Shown here: positions 18,132 through 25,643 of the stretch, piece by piece
How positions within the stretch are numbered: position 1 is the stretch's first letter
Layout: each line of letters begins with the position of its first letter
Source: Akkermansiaceae bacterium
Lineage (GTDB): Bacteria > Verrucomicrobiota > Verrucomicrobiia > Verrucomicrobiales > Akkermansiaceae
Reading direction: 5' to 3'
Length of the DNA: 64,000 bases
Assembly (NCBI GenBank): GCA_024233135.1
Contig: JACKPZ010000001.1
Coordinates: 124,001 to 188,000, forward strand
The notes under the pieces: generated by a model
What the model was told of the DNA's origin: nothing
Databases searched by the model: none
The model's input: only the letters and a program-made list of their open reading frames with translations
Program-made: the position numbers and the translations under genes

Positions 18132-18239
18132 TCAGATCACGCCGAGCATCCCCAGCACGCGAAAGACCGTCAGCGCGAAAGTGATGACAAGGGCGAAGAT
18201 GAACACCTTGATGCAGGCTTCGATGGCGGGACGGGTCAT
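18132..18239 (-). CDS. Small single-pass membrane protein (35 aa)
   Basis: An ATG at 18239 opens a 35-codon frame ending in TGA at 18132. The protein has a short polar start (MTRPAIEACIK) and a continuous hydrophobic helix (VFIFALVITFALTVFRVLGMLGV). Codon choice matches the neighbourhood, and the frame fills the space between convergent neighbours exactly. GGAAA about 13 nt upstream of the ATG could be a weak ribosome-binding site. Function unknown. Its size would hide it from routine gene calling. Confidence 0.6.
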   Translation of the reverse strand: MTRPAIEACIKVFIFALVITFALTVFRVLGMLGVI

Positions 18240-18299
18240 GGCGCGGGTTTCCTAGCGGGGGAATCCCGCTTCGCCAAGGGAAATTCCGGGGCCGCGGAA

Positions 18300-21200
18300 T
18301 CAACCGCGGTTTTCCAGCCACGGCATCAGCGGCCCGAGCCGCCACAGGAAGGTGTCGCCACGCGCGAGCTTGCGGAGGCGTTTCATCGATGCCGTCGAGC
18401 GCCGGAACGCCTTGGCGGCCTCCAACCGCTCCTCCGGCACGAGCAGGCGCTGGGCGATGTCCATGAAGTTCAGCAGCGCGACCACCCGCAGGTCCTGCTG
18501 GCGCGGGTTCGCAAGAATCCCCTCGAGCAGTGGCAGGGCGCGCGAAAACTCTCCGGCATCGATCAAGGCACCGGCGCGCAGCAGGTTGAGGTCGTCTTGA
18601 TAGCGGCCTCCCGGGAAACGGCGTTCGTGCGCGTCGATCGCCGCCAGCATGGTCTCGGGATCGCCGGGCGAGATATCACGTGCGACGGCAACCCATTTGT
18701 AGCCGTTCGGAATCGGGGCTTCGGGAAAGTGGCAGGCGGTGATCCCGATCCTGCCGCGATACCGGCGTGCAATCAACCGGGTGAGCCGGAGCGAGGCGGC
18801 CTCGGACTTCGGGCTGTCCGGGTGTTTCTCCAGAAACTCCCGCCAACCGTCGATCGTGTCGTTGCGCCTGCCCTTTTCGAATCCATGCTCGTCGAGGACG
18901 GGTTTCAGCCGCTCGCGGAACTCCACGAAAGGCGCGAAGCCCGGCGGAAGATCGCGGAAACGCCCGTCGGCGTAGCGCCGCAGATCGACCGTCGCGATGC
19001 CCGGCAACGAGGCCGCGGCTTCGAGATCGTCGAGGCGGTCGATGATCCGCAACACACCCGACTGGTTTTCGGGATCGGTCCCGGCGCGGAGCTTGTTGAT
19101 CGTTTCATGCGCCTCGCGGAGCGATCGGCGCACCTGGGCCAGCGGCGCCTTTCCATCAAACGCGATTGCGGCATTCGTGATCCGCCCGATCTCCGCGTCC
19201 GGGTCCGCGGCTTCGTCCGCAACTGGTCCGGCAATCGCCTCCAGCGCGTGGCCCGCCGAGTTCTGCGGATTGTAGTCGCCCGGCATCCACCTGCCGGCGA
19301 CGGGCGGGAACGCGAAGAACGCCGCGCGTTTCGCCTCGGCGCTGGCGGGGAACCGGGAGCGCAGTTCCTGATAGATATGCTTCGATGTCGCGGCGTCGTC
19401 CCGCTCGATCGCGCGCGACCTCTGATAGAGCGAGAACTCCGCCCGGCGGAACAAACACTGGTTCGCAAGCTCCAGCGCCGGCGCGGCGATCGCCGGGTTG
19501 TCCGACTTCGCCGCCTCGAGCGCGTGTTCCAGCGCGTGCGTCGCCTCATCGCGGCTGTCGAGTTCGCGATGAATGCGTTCCCTATCGATTCCGAACGCGA
19601 GCGCATTGCGACGCCGCAGCAGATCCTGTTTCTCCTCCTCGCTGCCGGCGTAATAACAAAGCGAGATCGACGGCAAAGACAGCCGGCCGCGTTGCTTCAT
19701 CCACAGCCGGGCGATCTGGAGATGCTCCTGCGCACGGGCCGACCCATCCAAACCGGCCAATGCCGCGGTCCGCCTCGCCAACTCCTCCGCACATGCGTCC
19801 CAGCGCTCGCGATCCATCGTCTGGTCATCCATCAGCGGGGGGATCGGCCACAGGTCCTCAGGAGGATCTTCCGTGGTTGCATCCAAGGCCGCGGCAGCGA
19901 GATCGAACCTCTCCGCAGCGATTGCCCGCGTGCGCAGGGCGTGGCGAAGCAATGTTTCCGCCGGCGGGTTTCCGTCGCACTTCGCAAGCGCGGCCTGGAG
20001 ATCCTCCAGCGGCGAAAACTGGACCAGCAGGTCAAGCCACTGGGCCCACTCGGTATCGGGACGCATCGCACGGCTTGGCGTGGACGGGTCTCCATATCTC
20101 TCCGGCGGCAGCGCGTGCGGAAGCACGTCGAGGATCGCCCGCGCCGAGTCGCCCGCGTGGAAATGGCAAAGCGAACGACGGAACGCCACGTCCGCGCACA
20201 ACGGGCTGTTCGGAAACGCGCGTTCCAGATCATCGAAGGCCCCGGCCGCCTCGCGATGGCGTCCGAGACGCTGGAGCACGACCGCCCTCGCGTGCATCGA
20301 CTCGTCGTTCGCATCGTCCGCCGGAACCCGGTCCAACAACGCGAGCGCCTGCTCGTGTTCGCCGTCCGCGGTGGCCGACCATGCGAGAAGCACGAGCGTC
20401 GTCCGGTCCGGCTTGCCTCGTGAGGAAAGCAGCGCGCTGCCGAGTTCGGCCAACGAAGCGCGGACGAACGGCTGCGGCCGCAGGATCCGCTGACGGAGGA
20501 AATCGATCGTTTCCCGGTCGCCCGAATACCCGTCGTCCCACCACACCGGAAGCGAAATGCCGGTGGTTGGATCGATGCAACGGCTCAGAAACAAACGAGT
20601 CACCCACGGGTCGCCAGCGATCGCAGCCGCGTCGAAGTTCTCATCGGCATCGATCCACACGCCATCGGCACCCTCCTCCCTGCCGAGCAGGAGGCCGAAC
20701 ACCATGTCGCACTCGCGCAATCCGCTGCGGAGGATCTCGCGGGTGGGCTGAAGTTTCATCCGGCGGATCTGGCGGCGCACCGTTTCGCCATATCTTCCCT
20801 CGTCGAAGGCGAGCGCGCCCAACCACCCTTCCGCGTCGGGCGAGAACCTGCCCTTCGGATACCGCTCGAGGGATTTCGATAGAATGGTCCTCGCCTCGCC
20901 ACGAAGTTCGTTCACTCGATCCGGTTTTTCATCCACCGGCACCTCCGGGTCGCGGCTGACGGCGCAGGCCTGTTCGATCCTCGACCTTCCGAGCATCAGC
21001 GCCGCCACCTCGGCACGGGGATGGTCGGGAAACCCGTCGAGCACGGATTGGAAAACCGATGCCGCGTTGTCACGTTTCCCCACCCCAAACAGGAACGCTC
21101 CCTTGCGCACCAGCCAATACGGCCGCAGCGATGCGGGTGCCTCGCCGGTGAGTTTTTCGATCTCCGCCAACCTCTCGACAAGCTGCTCCTGATAGAGAGC

Positions 21201-21656
21201 CTTTTGCCGGTCAAACTCGGCCTGCTCCATGTCCCACGGCCGCGCCACCGGAGGACGCTTCGGCAGCAGCGCGCCGTGGTCCATGCGCCAGCCGATGTAG
21301 GACGCAGCATCGCCAAACAAGGGATCCTCCGCGGCGAGTTCGCGCAGTTCGTGCAGGAAATTCGCGCGCCGCGAGGAATACGGGCCGCCACGGTTCGTCG
21401 CGAGCAGGCGGTCGATCTCCGCCAAACGTTCCGCGGGAGGAAGTGGCGCGAGTTTCGCAGGCAACCCGCGGCACTCGAGGTCCAAGGCCGGACCTTCGGG
21501 CGCCTGCGGATCGGCCGGTGCCGCCTCGTCCGCGAAGTCGGTCCATTGTTTCGTCGCGACCCGTTCCGGGTACTGGTTCAAGGGCGGCGGCGCCTGATAG
21601 AAGAACGGTCCGCAGGCGATCGCGGCGATGGCGGGCAGGAGAAAGGCGCGGCGCAT
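18300..21656 (-). CDS. Large TPR-repeat lipoprotein-like exported protein
   Basis: An 1118-residue protein starting with a lipoprotein-type signal (MRRAFLLPAIAAIACGPFF, lipobox AIAC). The rest is helical with many TPR-like units, for example AASVFQSVLDGFPDHPRAEVAALMLG, and segments around residues 480-560 and 950-1080. Repeated phrases such as GFPDHPRAE and FPNSPLCADVAF resemble BamD/YbgF-type solute-count TPRs. It is probably anchored in a membrane facing the periplasm and acts as a scaffold. It is the last gene of an rph - DUF3142 - TPR operon with a 26-nt gap from the previous gene. Partners are not identified. Confidence 0.7.
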   Translation of the reverse strand: MRRAFLLPAIAAIACGPFFYQAPPPLNQYPERVATKQWTDFADEAAPADPQAPEGPALDLECRGLPAKLAPLPPAERLAEIDRLLATNRGGPYSSRRANFLHELRELAAEDPLFGDAASYIGWRMDHGALLPKRPPVARPWDMEQAEFDRQKALYQEQLVERLAEIEKLTGEAPASLRPYWLVRKGAFLFGVGKRDNAASVFQSVLDGFPDHPRAEVAALMLGRSRIEQACAVSRDPEVPVDEKPDRVNELRGEARTILSKSLERYPKGRFSPDAEGWLGALAFDEGRYGETVRRQIRRMKLQPTREILRSGLRECDMVFGLLLGREEGADGVWIDADENFDAAAIAGDPWVTRLFLSRCIDPTTGISLPVWWDDGYSGDRETIDFLRQRILRPQPFVRASLAELGSALLSSRGKPDRTTLVLLAWSATADGEHEQALALLDRVPADDANDESMHARAVVLQRLGRHREAAGAFDDLERAFPNSPLCADVAFRRSLCHFHAGDSARAILDVLPHALPPERYGDPSTPSRAMRPDTEWAQWLDLLVQFSPLEDLQAALAKCDGNPPAETLLRHALRTRAIAAERFDLAAAALDATTEDPPEDLWPIPPLMDDQTMDRERWDACAEELARRTAALAGLDGSARAQEHLQIARLWMKQRGRLSLPSISLCYYAGSEEEKQDLLRRRNALAFGIDRERIHRELDSRDEATHALEHALEAAKSDNPAIAAPALELANQCLFRRAEFSLYQRSRAIERDDAATSKHIYQELRSRFPASAEAKRAAFFAFPPVAGRWMPGDYNPQNSAGHALEAIAGPVADEAADPDAEIGRITNAAIAFDGKAPLAQVRRSLREAHETINKLRAGTDPENQSGVLRIIDRLDDLEAAASLPGIATVDLRRYADGRFRDLPPGFAPFVEFRERLKPVLDEHGFEKGRRNDTIDGWREFLEKHPDSPKSEAASLRLTRLIARRYRGRIGITACHFPEAPIPNGYKWVAVARDISPGDPETMLAAIDAHERRFPGGRYQDDLNLLRAGALIDAGEFSRALPLLEGILANPRQQDLRVVALLNFMDIAQRLLVPEERLEAAKAFRRSTASMKRLRKLARGDTFLWRLGPLMPWLENRG

Positions 21657-21682
21657 GATTCCTCATACGCAAGCCGCGGCGC

Positions 21683-23026
21683 TCATCGAGCGGAATCGGA
21701 AGCGACTTCCACACGAATCTCCGGCGCGCCCTCGATCTCCGCCGCGAGGACCGCGCTCGATGGCAAAACCGGACCGCTGCGGATCATCGCTCCCGCCGGA
21801 AGCGCCGGGAAACGGAAGCGGATCCGCGATGTCATTTCCGCCGGCACGTTTCCCGTGTCGCTTTCCTCAAACTCCCCGGGAAACGACGCCCCGAACATGC
21901 CCGGCGAGCCGCTCAACACCAGTGTCCAACCACGCCGCGACGCATCTTCCGGATCGCAGATCCGCGTCGGCAGGTCGGCCGGCCCGGGGTTCCGCAATTC
22001 GATTTCCCCCTTGGGTCCGATCGCAACCCGCAACCGTGGCGGTGCCTTCCGCGCGAGGTGCGACGGAGTGTAGGCGGCATGCGTGCCGGGCCCGGGAAGC
22101 GCGAAGAAAATCACACCCGACGCCCCTGCTTCGTCGGCGCATTCGATGAGTTTGCGCAGCTCCGTTTCATGCGGAATGCGGTGCACCGTCGTGCGCCCGC
22201 CCTCCTTTTGAATCGTCACGCCATGCTCCGAAATCTCCGGCGCGTTCCACCTCATCAAGCTGCCCGCGTCCCAGTCCCGAAGGTGACCCTCCAGCCGGCC
22301 GTCGGCCCCGAAACGCGAGACCCGCTCGAAGTTCGGCAGTCCGGCGAACCATGGTTTCGGGCAGACCCGCCATGCGCGGATGAGCAGCCCGGACGCGGGG
22401 TCGGCGAGCGGCACGAAACGACCCTGCAACACATCCTCCGGCTTGTCCGCGACGAGATCGTAGAACATCGGATAAAACGCCCGCACCGGTTTCGCCAGTC
22501 GTTGGAACTCCGGATGCCGCGGCCATGCCGCCAGCGCGGTGATCGATACGCTGCTCGGCGACACACCCTCCGCGAAGCGTTCGAGAAACGCGGCGTATTC
22601 GCCCAGCACGCGGTCCGGACAGTCGAAATCGAGCTGCACCTCGGCAGGAATCGGAACCGCCTCCGACCATGCCCGCACGCGTTCCGCCAGCGCTCCCGCC
22701 GACGATGGATTGCCGAGAAACGAAGCGTCCGGAGCGAGCCGGAACACGGGCACCACCTCGATGCCTGACGGTGCCTCGCGGGCCGGAGCGATGCGTTTCA
22801 CCTGCCAGCTTCCGCCGGCCCAGCGGCACTCGGCGACCTGCTGGAACAGGCGCTCCACCCCGGCTTCGCGCAATGACGTCAGCTCCGCCGGGTGAAACGC
22901 CGAACTCCGGTGCCACACCCAGAACGCCGGCGGCTCCATCGGGCCGGCACGTTTCGCCACCGTCCGCTTGCCGCCGCAGCCCGCGAGGGCCAGCACCACG
23001 CACGCGAGCGGAACGAAACGGCGCAT
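21683..23026 (-). CDS. DUF3142-like lipoprotein
   Basis: A 447-residue protein with a clear lipoprotein signal (MRRFVPLACVVLALAGCGG, lipobox LAGC). The body resembles the DUF3142 family: PAFWVWHRSSAF near the start, a QLDFDCPD motif where a TIM-barrel glycosidase-like strand would end, and SGVIFFALPG. The function of DUF3142 is unknown. The fold hints at carbohydrate-active ancestry. It begins 5 nt after rph and precedes the TPR lipoprotein gene by 26 nt, so the two exported proteins likely act together. The C-terminal 100 residues form a beta-rich region that might contact the TPR partner. Confidence 0.72.
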   Translation of the reverse strand: MRRFVPLACVVLALAGCGGKRTVAKRAGPMEPPAFWVWHRSSAFHPAELTSLREAGVERLFQQVAECRWAGGSWQVKRIAPAREAPSGIEVVPVFRLAPDASFLGNPSSAGALAERVRAWSEAVPIPAEVQLDFDCPDRVLGEYAAFLERFAEGVSPSSVSITALAAWPRHPEFQRLAKPVRAFYPMFYDLVADKPEDVLQGRFVPLADPASGLLIRAWRVCPKPWFAGLPNFERVSRFGADGRLEGHLRDWDAGSLMRWNAPEISEHGVTIQKEGGRTTVHRIPHETELRKLIECADEAGASGVIFFALPGPGTHAAYTPSHLARKAPPRLRVAIGPKGEIELRNPGPADLPTRICDPEDASRRGWTLVLSGSPGMFGASFPGEFEESDTGNVPAEMTSRIRFRFPALPAGAMIRSGPVLPSSAVLAAEIEGAPEIRVEVASDSAR

Positions 23027-23031
23027 CGTTT

Positions 23032-23811
23032 CTAACGGCCGAACGCCGCGGTGAGGGACGCAAGATCCGCCGGAGCCGCGCGGTCGGCGGTGAGGATCGC
23101 CTGTTTCTGCAGCGAGATCAGCTCGGAGATGCCCTTCTTCGAGAGTTCGAGCATCGACTTCATTTCATCCGCGGAAAACACCGCCTCCTCGCCGCTGCCC
23201 TGCAGCTCGACGAATTCGAGCGCCTCGGTCATCACGACGTTGAAATCGACCGCCGCACCCTTGTCCTCGACGTAGTTGAGGTCGAGCACCGGCGTGCCTT
23301 CGTAGACTCCGGCCGAGACGGCGGCGACGAGTTTCTTGAGCGGAAAATCCTTCAGTTTGCCCTCGCCCATCAGCTTGTTGAGGGCGATCGCCACCGCCAC
23401 GCAGCCGCCGGTGATCGATGCGGTGCGGGTTCCTCCGTCGGCCTGCAGCACATCGCAGTCGATCCAGATCGTGCGTTGGCCGATCTTTTTCAGGTCGACC
23501 ACCGCGCGCAGCGAGCGGCCGATGAGGCGCTGGATCTCGGACGAACGGCCGTCGAGTTTGCCGCGCGAAATGTCGCGCGGTTTGCGGTCGTGGGTGGAAT
23601 ACGGAAGCATCGAATACTCCGCGGTGAGCCAGCCTCCCTCGACCCGCTGCGCGCGCATCCAGCGCGGCACGTCGTCCTCGATGGTCGCCGAGCAGATCAC
23701 CCGCGTGTTGCCGAACGAGACGAGCACCGAGCCGGTGGCGTTCGGAGCCACGTTCGGGATGAAGGAAACCGGGCGGAGTTGATCGGGATTGCGGCCGTCG
23801 GGTCGGGACAT
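23032..23811 (-). CDS. rph: Ribonuclease PH
   Basis: A 259-residue phosphorolytic 3'-5' exoribonuclease that trims tRNA 3' ends. Conserved elements are MSRPDGRNPDQLRPV, the TATIEDDVPRWMR-type segment, STHDRKPRDISRGKLDGRS, and the phosphate-site motif LQADGGTRTASITGG. The family normally ends near residue 240, and the slightly longer C-terminus here (LSKKGISELISLQKQAIL) is still typical. The frame continues far upstream, but homology starts at the ATG at 23811. A promoter-like pair sits 6 nt upstream of it. First gene of the rph-DUF3142-TPR operon, divergent from hisF. Confidence 0.95.
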   Translation of the reverse strand: MSRPDGRNPDQLRPVSFIPNVAPNATGSVLVSFGNTRVICSATIEDDVPRWMRAQRVEGGWLTAEYSMLPYSTHDRKPRDISRGKLDGRSSEIQRLIGRSLRAVVDLKKIGQRTIWIDCDVLQADGGTRTASITGGCVAVAIALNKLMGEGKLKDFPLKKLVAAVSAGVYEGTPVLDLNYVEDKGAAVDFNVVMTEALEFVELQGSGEEAVFSADEMKSMLELSKKGISELISLQKQAILTADRAAPADLASLTAAFGR

Positions 23812-23817
23812 GCGGCG

Positions 23818-23846
23818 AGTGAAACGAAGGCATCCGCAAACGGCAA
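23818..23846 (-). promoter_or_regulatory. Promoter candidate for the rph operon
   Basis: On the minus strand TTGCCG (23846-23841), 17-nt spacer, TTCACT (23823-23818), then 6 nt to the ATG. Confidence 0.35.
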
Positions 23847-23895
23847 GTCCGCCGTTTTCCTTGCGCCGTGCCCGCCGATCCCGGACGCTCGCCGC

Positions 23896-24666
23896 GTGCT
23901 CGCCAAACGCATCATCCCCTGCCTCGACGTCACCGACGGCCGCGTGGTCAAGGGCGTCAACTTCGTGGACCTCATCGACGCCGGGGACCCGGTCGAGGCC
24001 GCGATGGCCTACAACGAACAGCAGGCGGACGAACTCGTGTTTCTCGACATCACCGCCTCGTCCGACAACCGCGCGACGATGGTGGACGTCGTGAAACGCA
24101 CCGCCGAGCATTGTTTCATCCCGCTCACCGTCGGCGGCGGCATCCGCTCGGTGGAGAACATGCGCGAGATGTTGCTCGCCGGCGCCGACAAGGTGGGCAT
24201 CAACACGTCCGCCGTGAACAACCCCGGCCTGGTGGACGAAGGCGCGAAAGCCTTCGGCAGCCAATGCATCGTCGTCGCCATCGACGCGAAACGCGAAGGC
24301 CCCGGCAAGTGGGGCGTCTACACCCACGGCGGACGCACTCCCGTCGGCCTCGACGCCGTCGAGTGGGCGAAGGAAGTCTGGAACCGCGGTGCCGGCGAGA
24401 TCCTCCTCACCAGCATGGACGCCGACGGCACCCAGGCCGGCTACGACATCGAGCTCACCTCCGCCGTTTCCACCGCGGTCGGCATCCCCGTCATCGCTTC
24501 CGGTGGCGCCGGAAACCTCGACCACATGGTGGAAGTGCTCGACAAGGGCAAGGCCGACGCCGTTCTTGCAGCTTCGATTTTCCACTTCGGCAAACACACC
24601 GTCGGCGAGGCGAAAGAACTCTTCGCCAGCAAGGGCGTGCCGGTCCGGCCGATGGTGAAATCGTAG
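23896..24666 (+). CDS. hisF: Imidazole glycerol phosphate synthase cyclase subunit
   Basis: A 256-residue TIM-barrel enzyme. With HisH it converts PRFAR to imidazole glycerol phosphate and AICAR in histidine synthesis. Hallmarks are LAKRIIPCLDVTDGRVVKGVNF with the catalytic Asp11-equivalent, PLTVGGGIRS, GADKVGINTSAV, EILLTSMDADGTQAGYDIEL and VIASGGAGNLDHM. The GTG at 23896 is chosen because the family begins MLAKRIIPCLDV. TTGCGC at 23861 and GACGCT at 23884-23889 form a weak promoter-like pair with the same 6-nt spacing seen elsewhere. The TAG stop lies inside a REP sequence (GTAGTCCCGG). No hisH or hisA is adjacent. Confidence 0.95.
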   Translation: MLAKRIIPCLDVTDGRVVKGVNFVDLIDAGDPVEAAMAYNEQQADELVFLDITASSDNRATMVDVVKRTAEHCFIPLTVGGGIRSVENMREMLLAGADKVGINTSAVNNPGLVDEGAKAFGSQCIVVAIDAKREGPGKWGVYTHGGRTPVGLDAVEWAKEVWNRGAGEILLTSMDADGTQAGYDIELTSAVSTAVGIPVIASGGAGNLDHMVEVLDKGKADAVLAASIFHFGKHTVGEAKELFASKGVPVRPMVKS

Positions 24667-24692
24667 TCCCGGACTTCAGTCCGTCATGCCGC
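24663..24692 (+). repeat. REP sequence a
   Basis: GTAGTCCCGGACTTCAGTCC at 24663-24682 continues with GTCATGCCGC. The core GGACTTCAGTCC is an imperfect palindrome. Same family as the elements at 25207, 35404 and 36109. Its GTAG provides the hisF stop codon. Confidence 0.8.
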
Positions 24693-24695
24693 CCC

Positions 24696-25253
24696 ATGTC
24701 CCCGATCTATCCGAAGCTCCCACCGCGGGAGATCTCATCTTGTCTGACCTCCGCCGCACTCGGCGCGCTCGTCGCCGGGGTCTATGGCATCGTTCACGAC
24801 CAGATCACCTACACGCTCTCGCCGGAGTATTTCACCAAGTTCAAGTTCGGGCAGTTCGCTTGGGCTGACCTCGGGTTTCCAGTCCGCGTGTTCGTCGCGG
24901 AGATTGGTTTTCTCGCGACATGGTGGGTGGGATTCATCGCCGGGTGGTTTCTCGGGCGGGTCGCGTTGAAACACGGGAGTCATCGCCAGCGTCGCGTGGC
25001 GACGGGCATCGCATGGATCATTGGTTTCGCGATCTCCGGCGCCGTTCTTGGCGCTCTTTGCCACATGACGTTTCCCGACGGTCCAAAGGCATGGGCCGAT
25101 GGGATCGATCTTGAAGAGACGCGACGATTTCTCCTCGTCGGATGGATCCACACCGGCGGATATGCCGGCGCGTTGATCGGTTTGGTCTTCGCGCTGTGGC
25201 GGAATCGTAGTCACGGACTTCAGTCCGTCATGCCGCTGCGGAGAACGGACTGA
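24696..25253 (+). CDS. Hypothetical membrane protein, C-terminus formed by a REP sequence
   Basis: A 185-residue protein with about four hydrophobic segments: SAALGALVAGVYGIV, VFVAEIGFLATWWVGFIAGWFLG, GIAWIIGFAISGAVLGAL and GWIHTGGYAGALIGLVFALW. It is probably an inner-membrane protein. Family not recognised. The last 14 residues (SHGLQSVMPLRRTD) and the TGA stop are encoded by the inverted REP pair at 25207-25266, so the original C-terminus was replaced when the REP arrived. The start at 24696 lies just after REP a, 30 nt from hisF. Confidence 0.7.
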   Translation: MSPIYPKLPPREISSCLTSAALGALVAGVYGIVHDQITYTLSPEYFTKFKFGQFAWADLGFPVRVFVAEIGFLATWWVGFIAGWFLGRVALKHGSHRQRRVATGIAWIIGFAISGAVLGALCHMTFPDGPKAWADGIDLEETRRFLLVGWIHTGGYAGALIGLVFALWRNRSHGLQSVMPLRRTD

Positions 25254-25266
25254 AGTCCTTGACTAC
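25207..25266. repeat. Inverted REP pair b (BIME-like)
   Basis: GTAGTCACGGACTTCAGTCC in one arm and GGACTGAAGTCCTTGACTAC in the other form a 60-bp inverted pair with about 20-nt arms. The right arm begins the duplicated segment shared with the region upstream of the intact RAYT. Confidence 0.8.
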
Positions 25267-25500
25267 ATTGATAGCATCCATGCATGGCATTTTCGCCATA
25301 TGACCGCGATGAGACGGTCCATCGCCACCCTCTCAATCTTCCCCATTGGCGGCAGTGGGGAAGGACGTATTTCGTAACGACACGTCTCGCGGATTCCATT
25401 CCTCCATCGGTCCGCGACGAGTGGTGGGCGCAACGCGCCAGTTCGCTCGCGCAACACGGCGTTAACCCGGAGGCCGGTCCGGATGGCTTGCCGGAAATCG
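25242..25500 (+). repeat. Direct repeat, left copy (REP arm plus RAYT 5' end)
   Basis: These 259 bp align without gaps to 35402-35660 at roughly 90% identity by eye. They comprise a REP arm, the leader and the first 72 codons of the RAYT gene. The two copies have the same orientation and are offset by 10,160 bp, enclosing the kinase/sigma-factor island. Confidence 0.85.
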
Positions 25501-25643
25501 TCGGTGGATTGGAGGATCACCTGCATTTCCTCCTTCGCTCGGCCCTTCAATCTATCGCCAGTCCGTCGTCCTGCGGACTACACCAATTGAGCCCAGCTCG
25601 GCTTGCAATATCGCCCGGCTTTTCAATAAGCTCCGTAGCATGA
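25284..25643 (+). pseudogene. Truncated REP-associated tyrosine transposase remnant with foreign tail
   Basis: Codons 1-72 (MAFSPYDRDETVHRHPLNLP onward) nearly match the intact RAYT at 35444-36112. After position 25500 the match stops, and the frame continues for 47 unrelated codons that include VGGLEDHLHFLLRSAL. This resembles the HUH motif region of IS200-type Y1 transposases, so the fragment may be a chimera of two transposase remnants. No catalytic tyrosine is present, so it is non-functional. Its TGA overlaps the kinase ATG (ATGA at 25640-25643). The stretch 25501-25639 otherwise holds the kinase promoter and a short hairpin (AGTCCG...CGGACT, 25560-25579). Confidence 0.75.
25603..25631 (+). 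promoter_or_regulatory. Promoter candidate for the island kinase operon
   Basis: TTGCAA (25603-25608), 17-nt spacer, ATAAGC (25626-25631), then 8 nt to the kinase ATG at 25640. Confidence 0.35.

Noticed and set aside
18093..20423. 776-codon plus-strand frame
   Set aside because: Antisense of the TPR lipoprotein gene. Low-complexity Arg-rich product.
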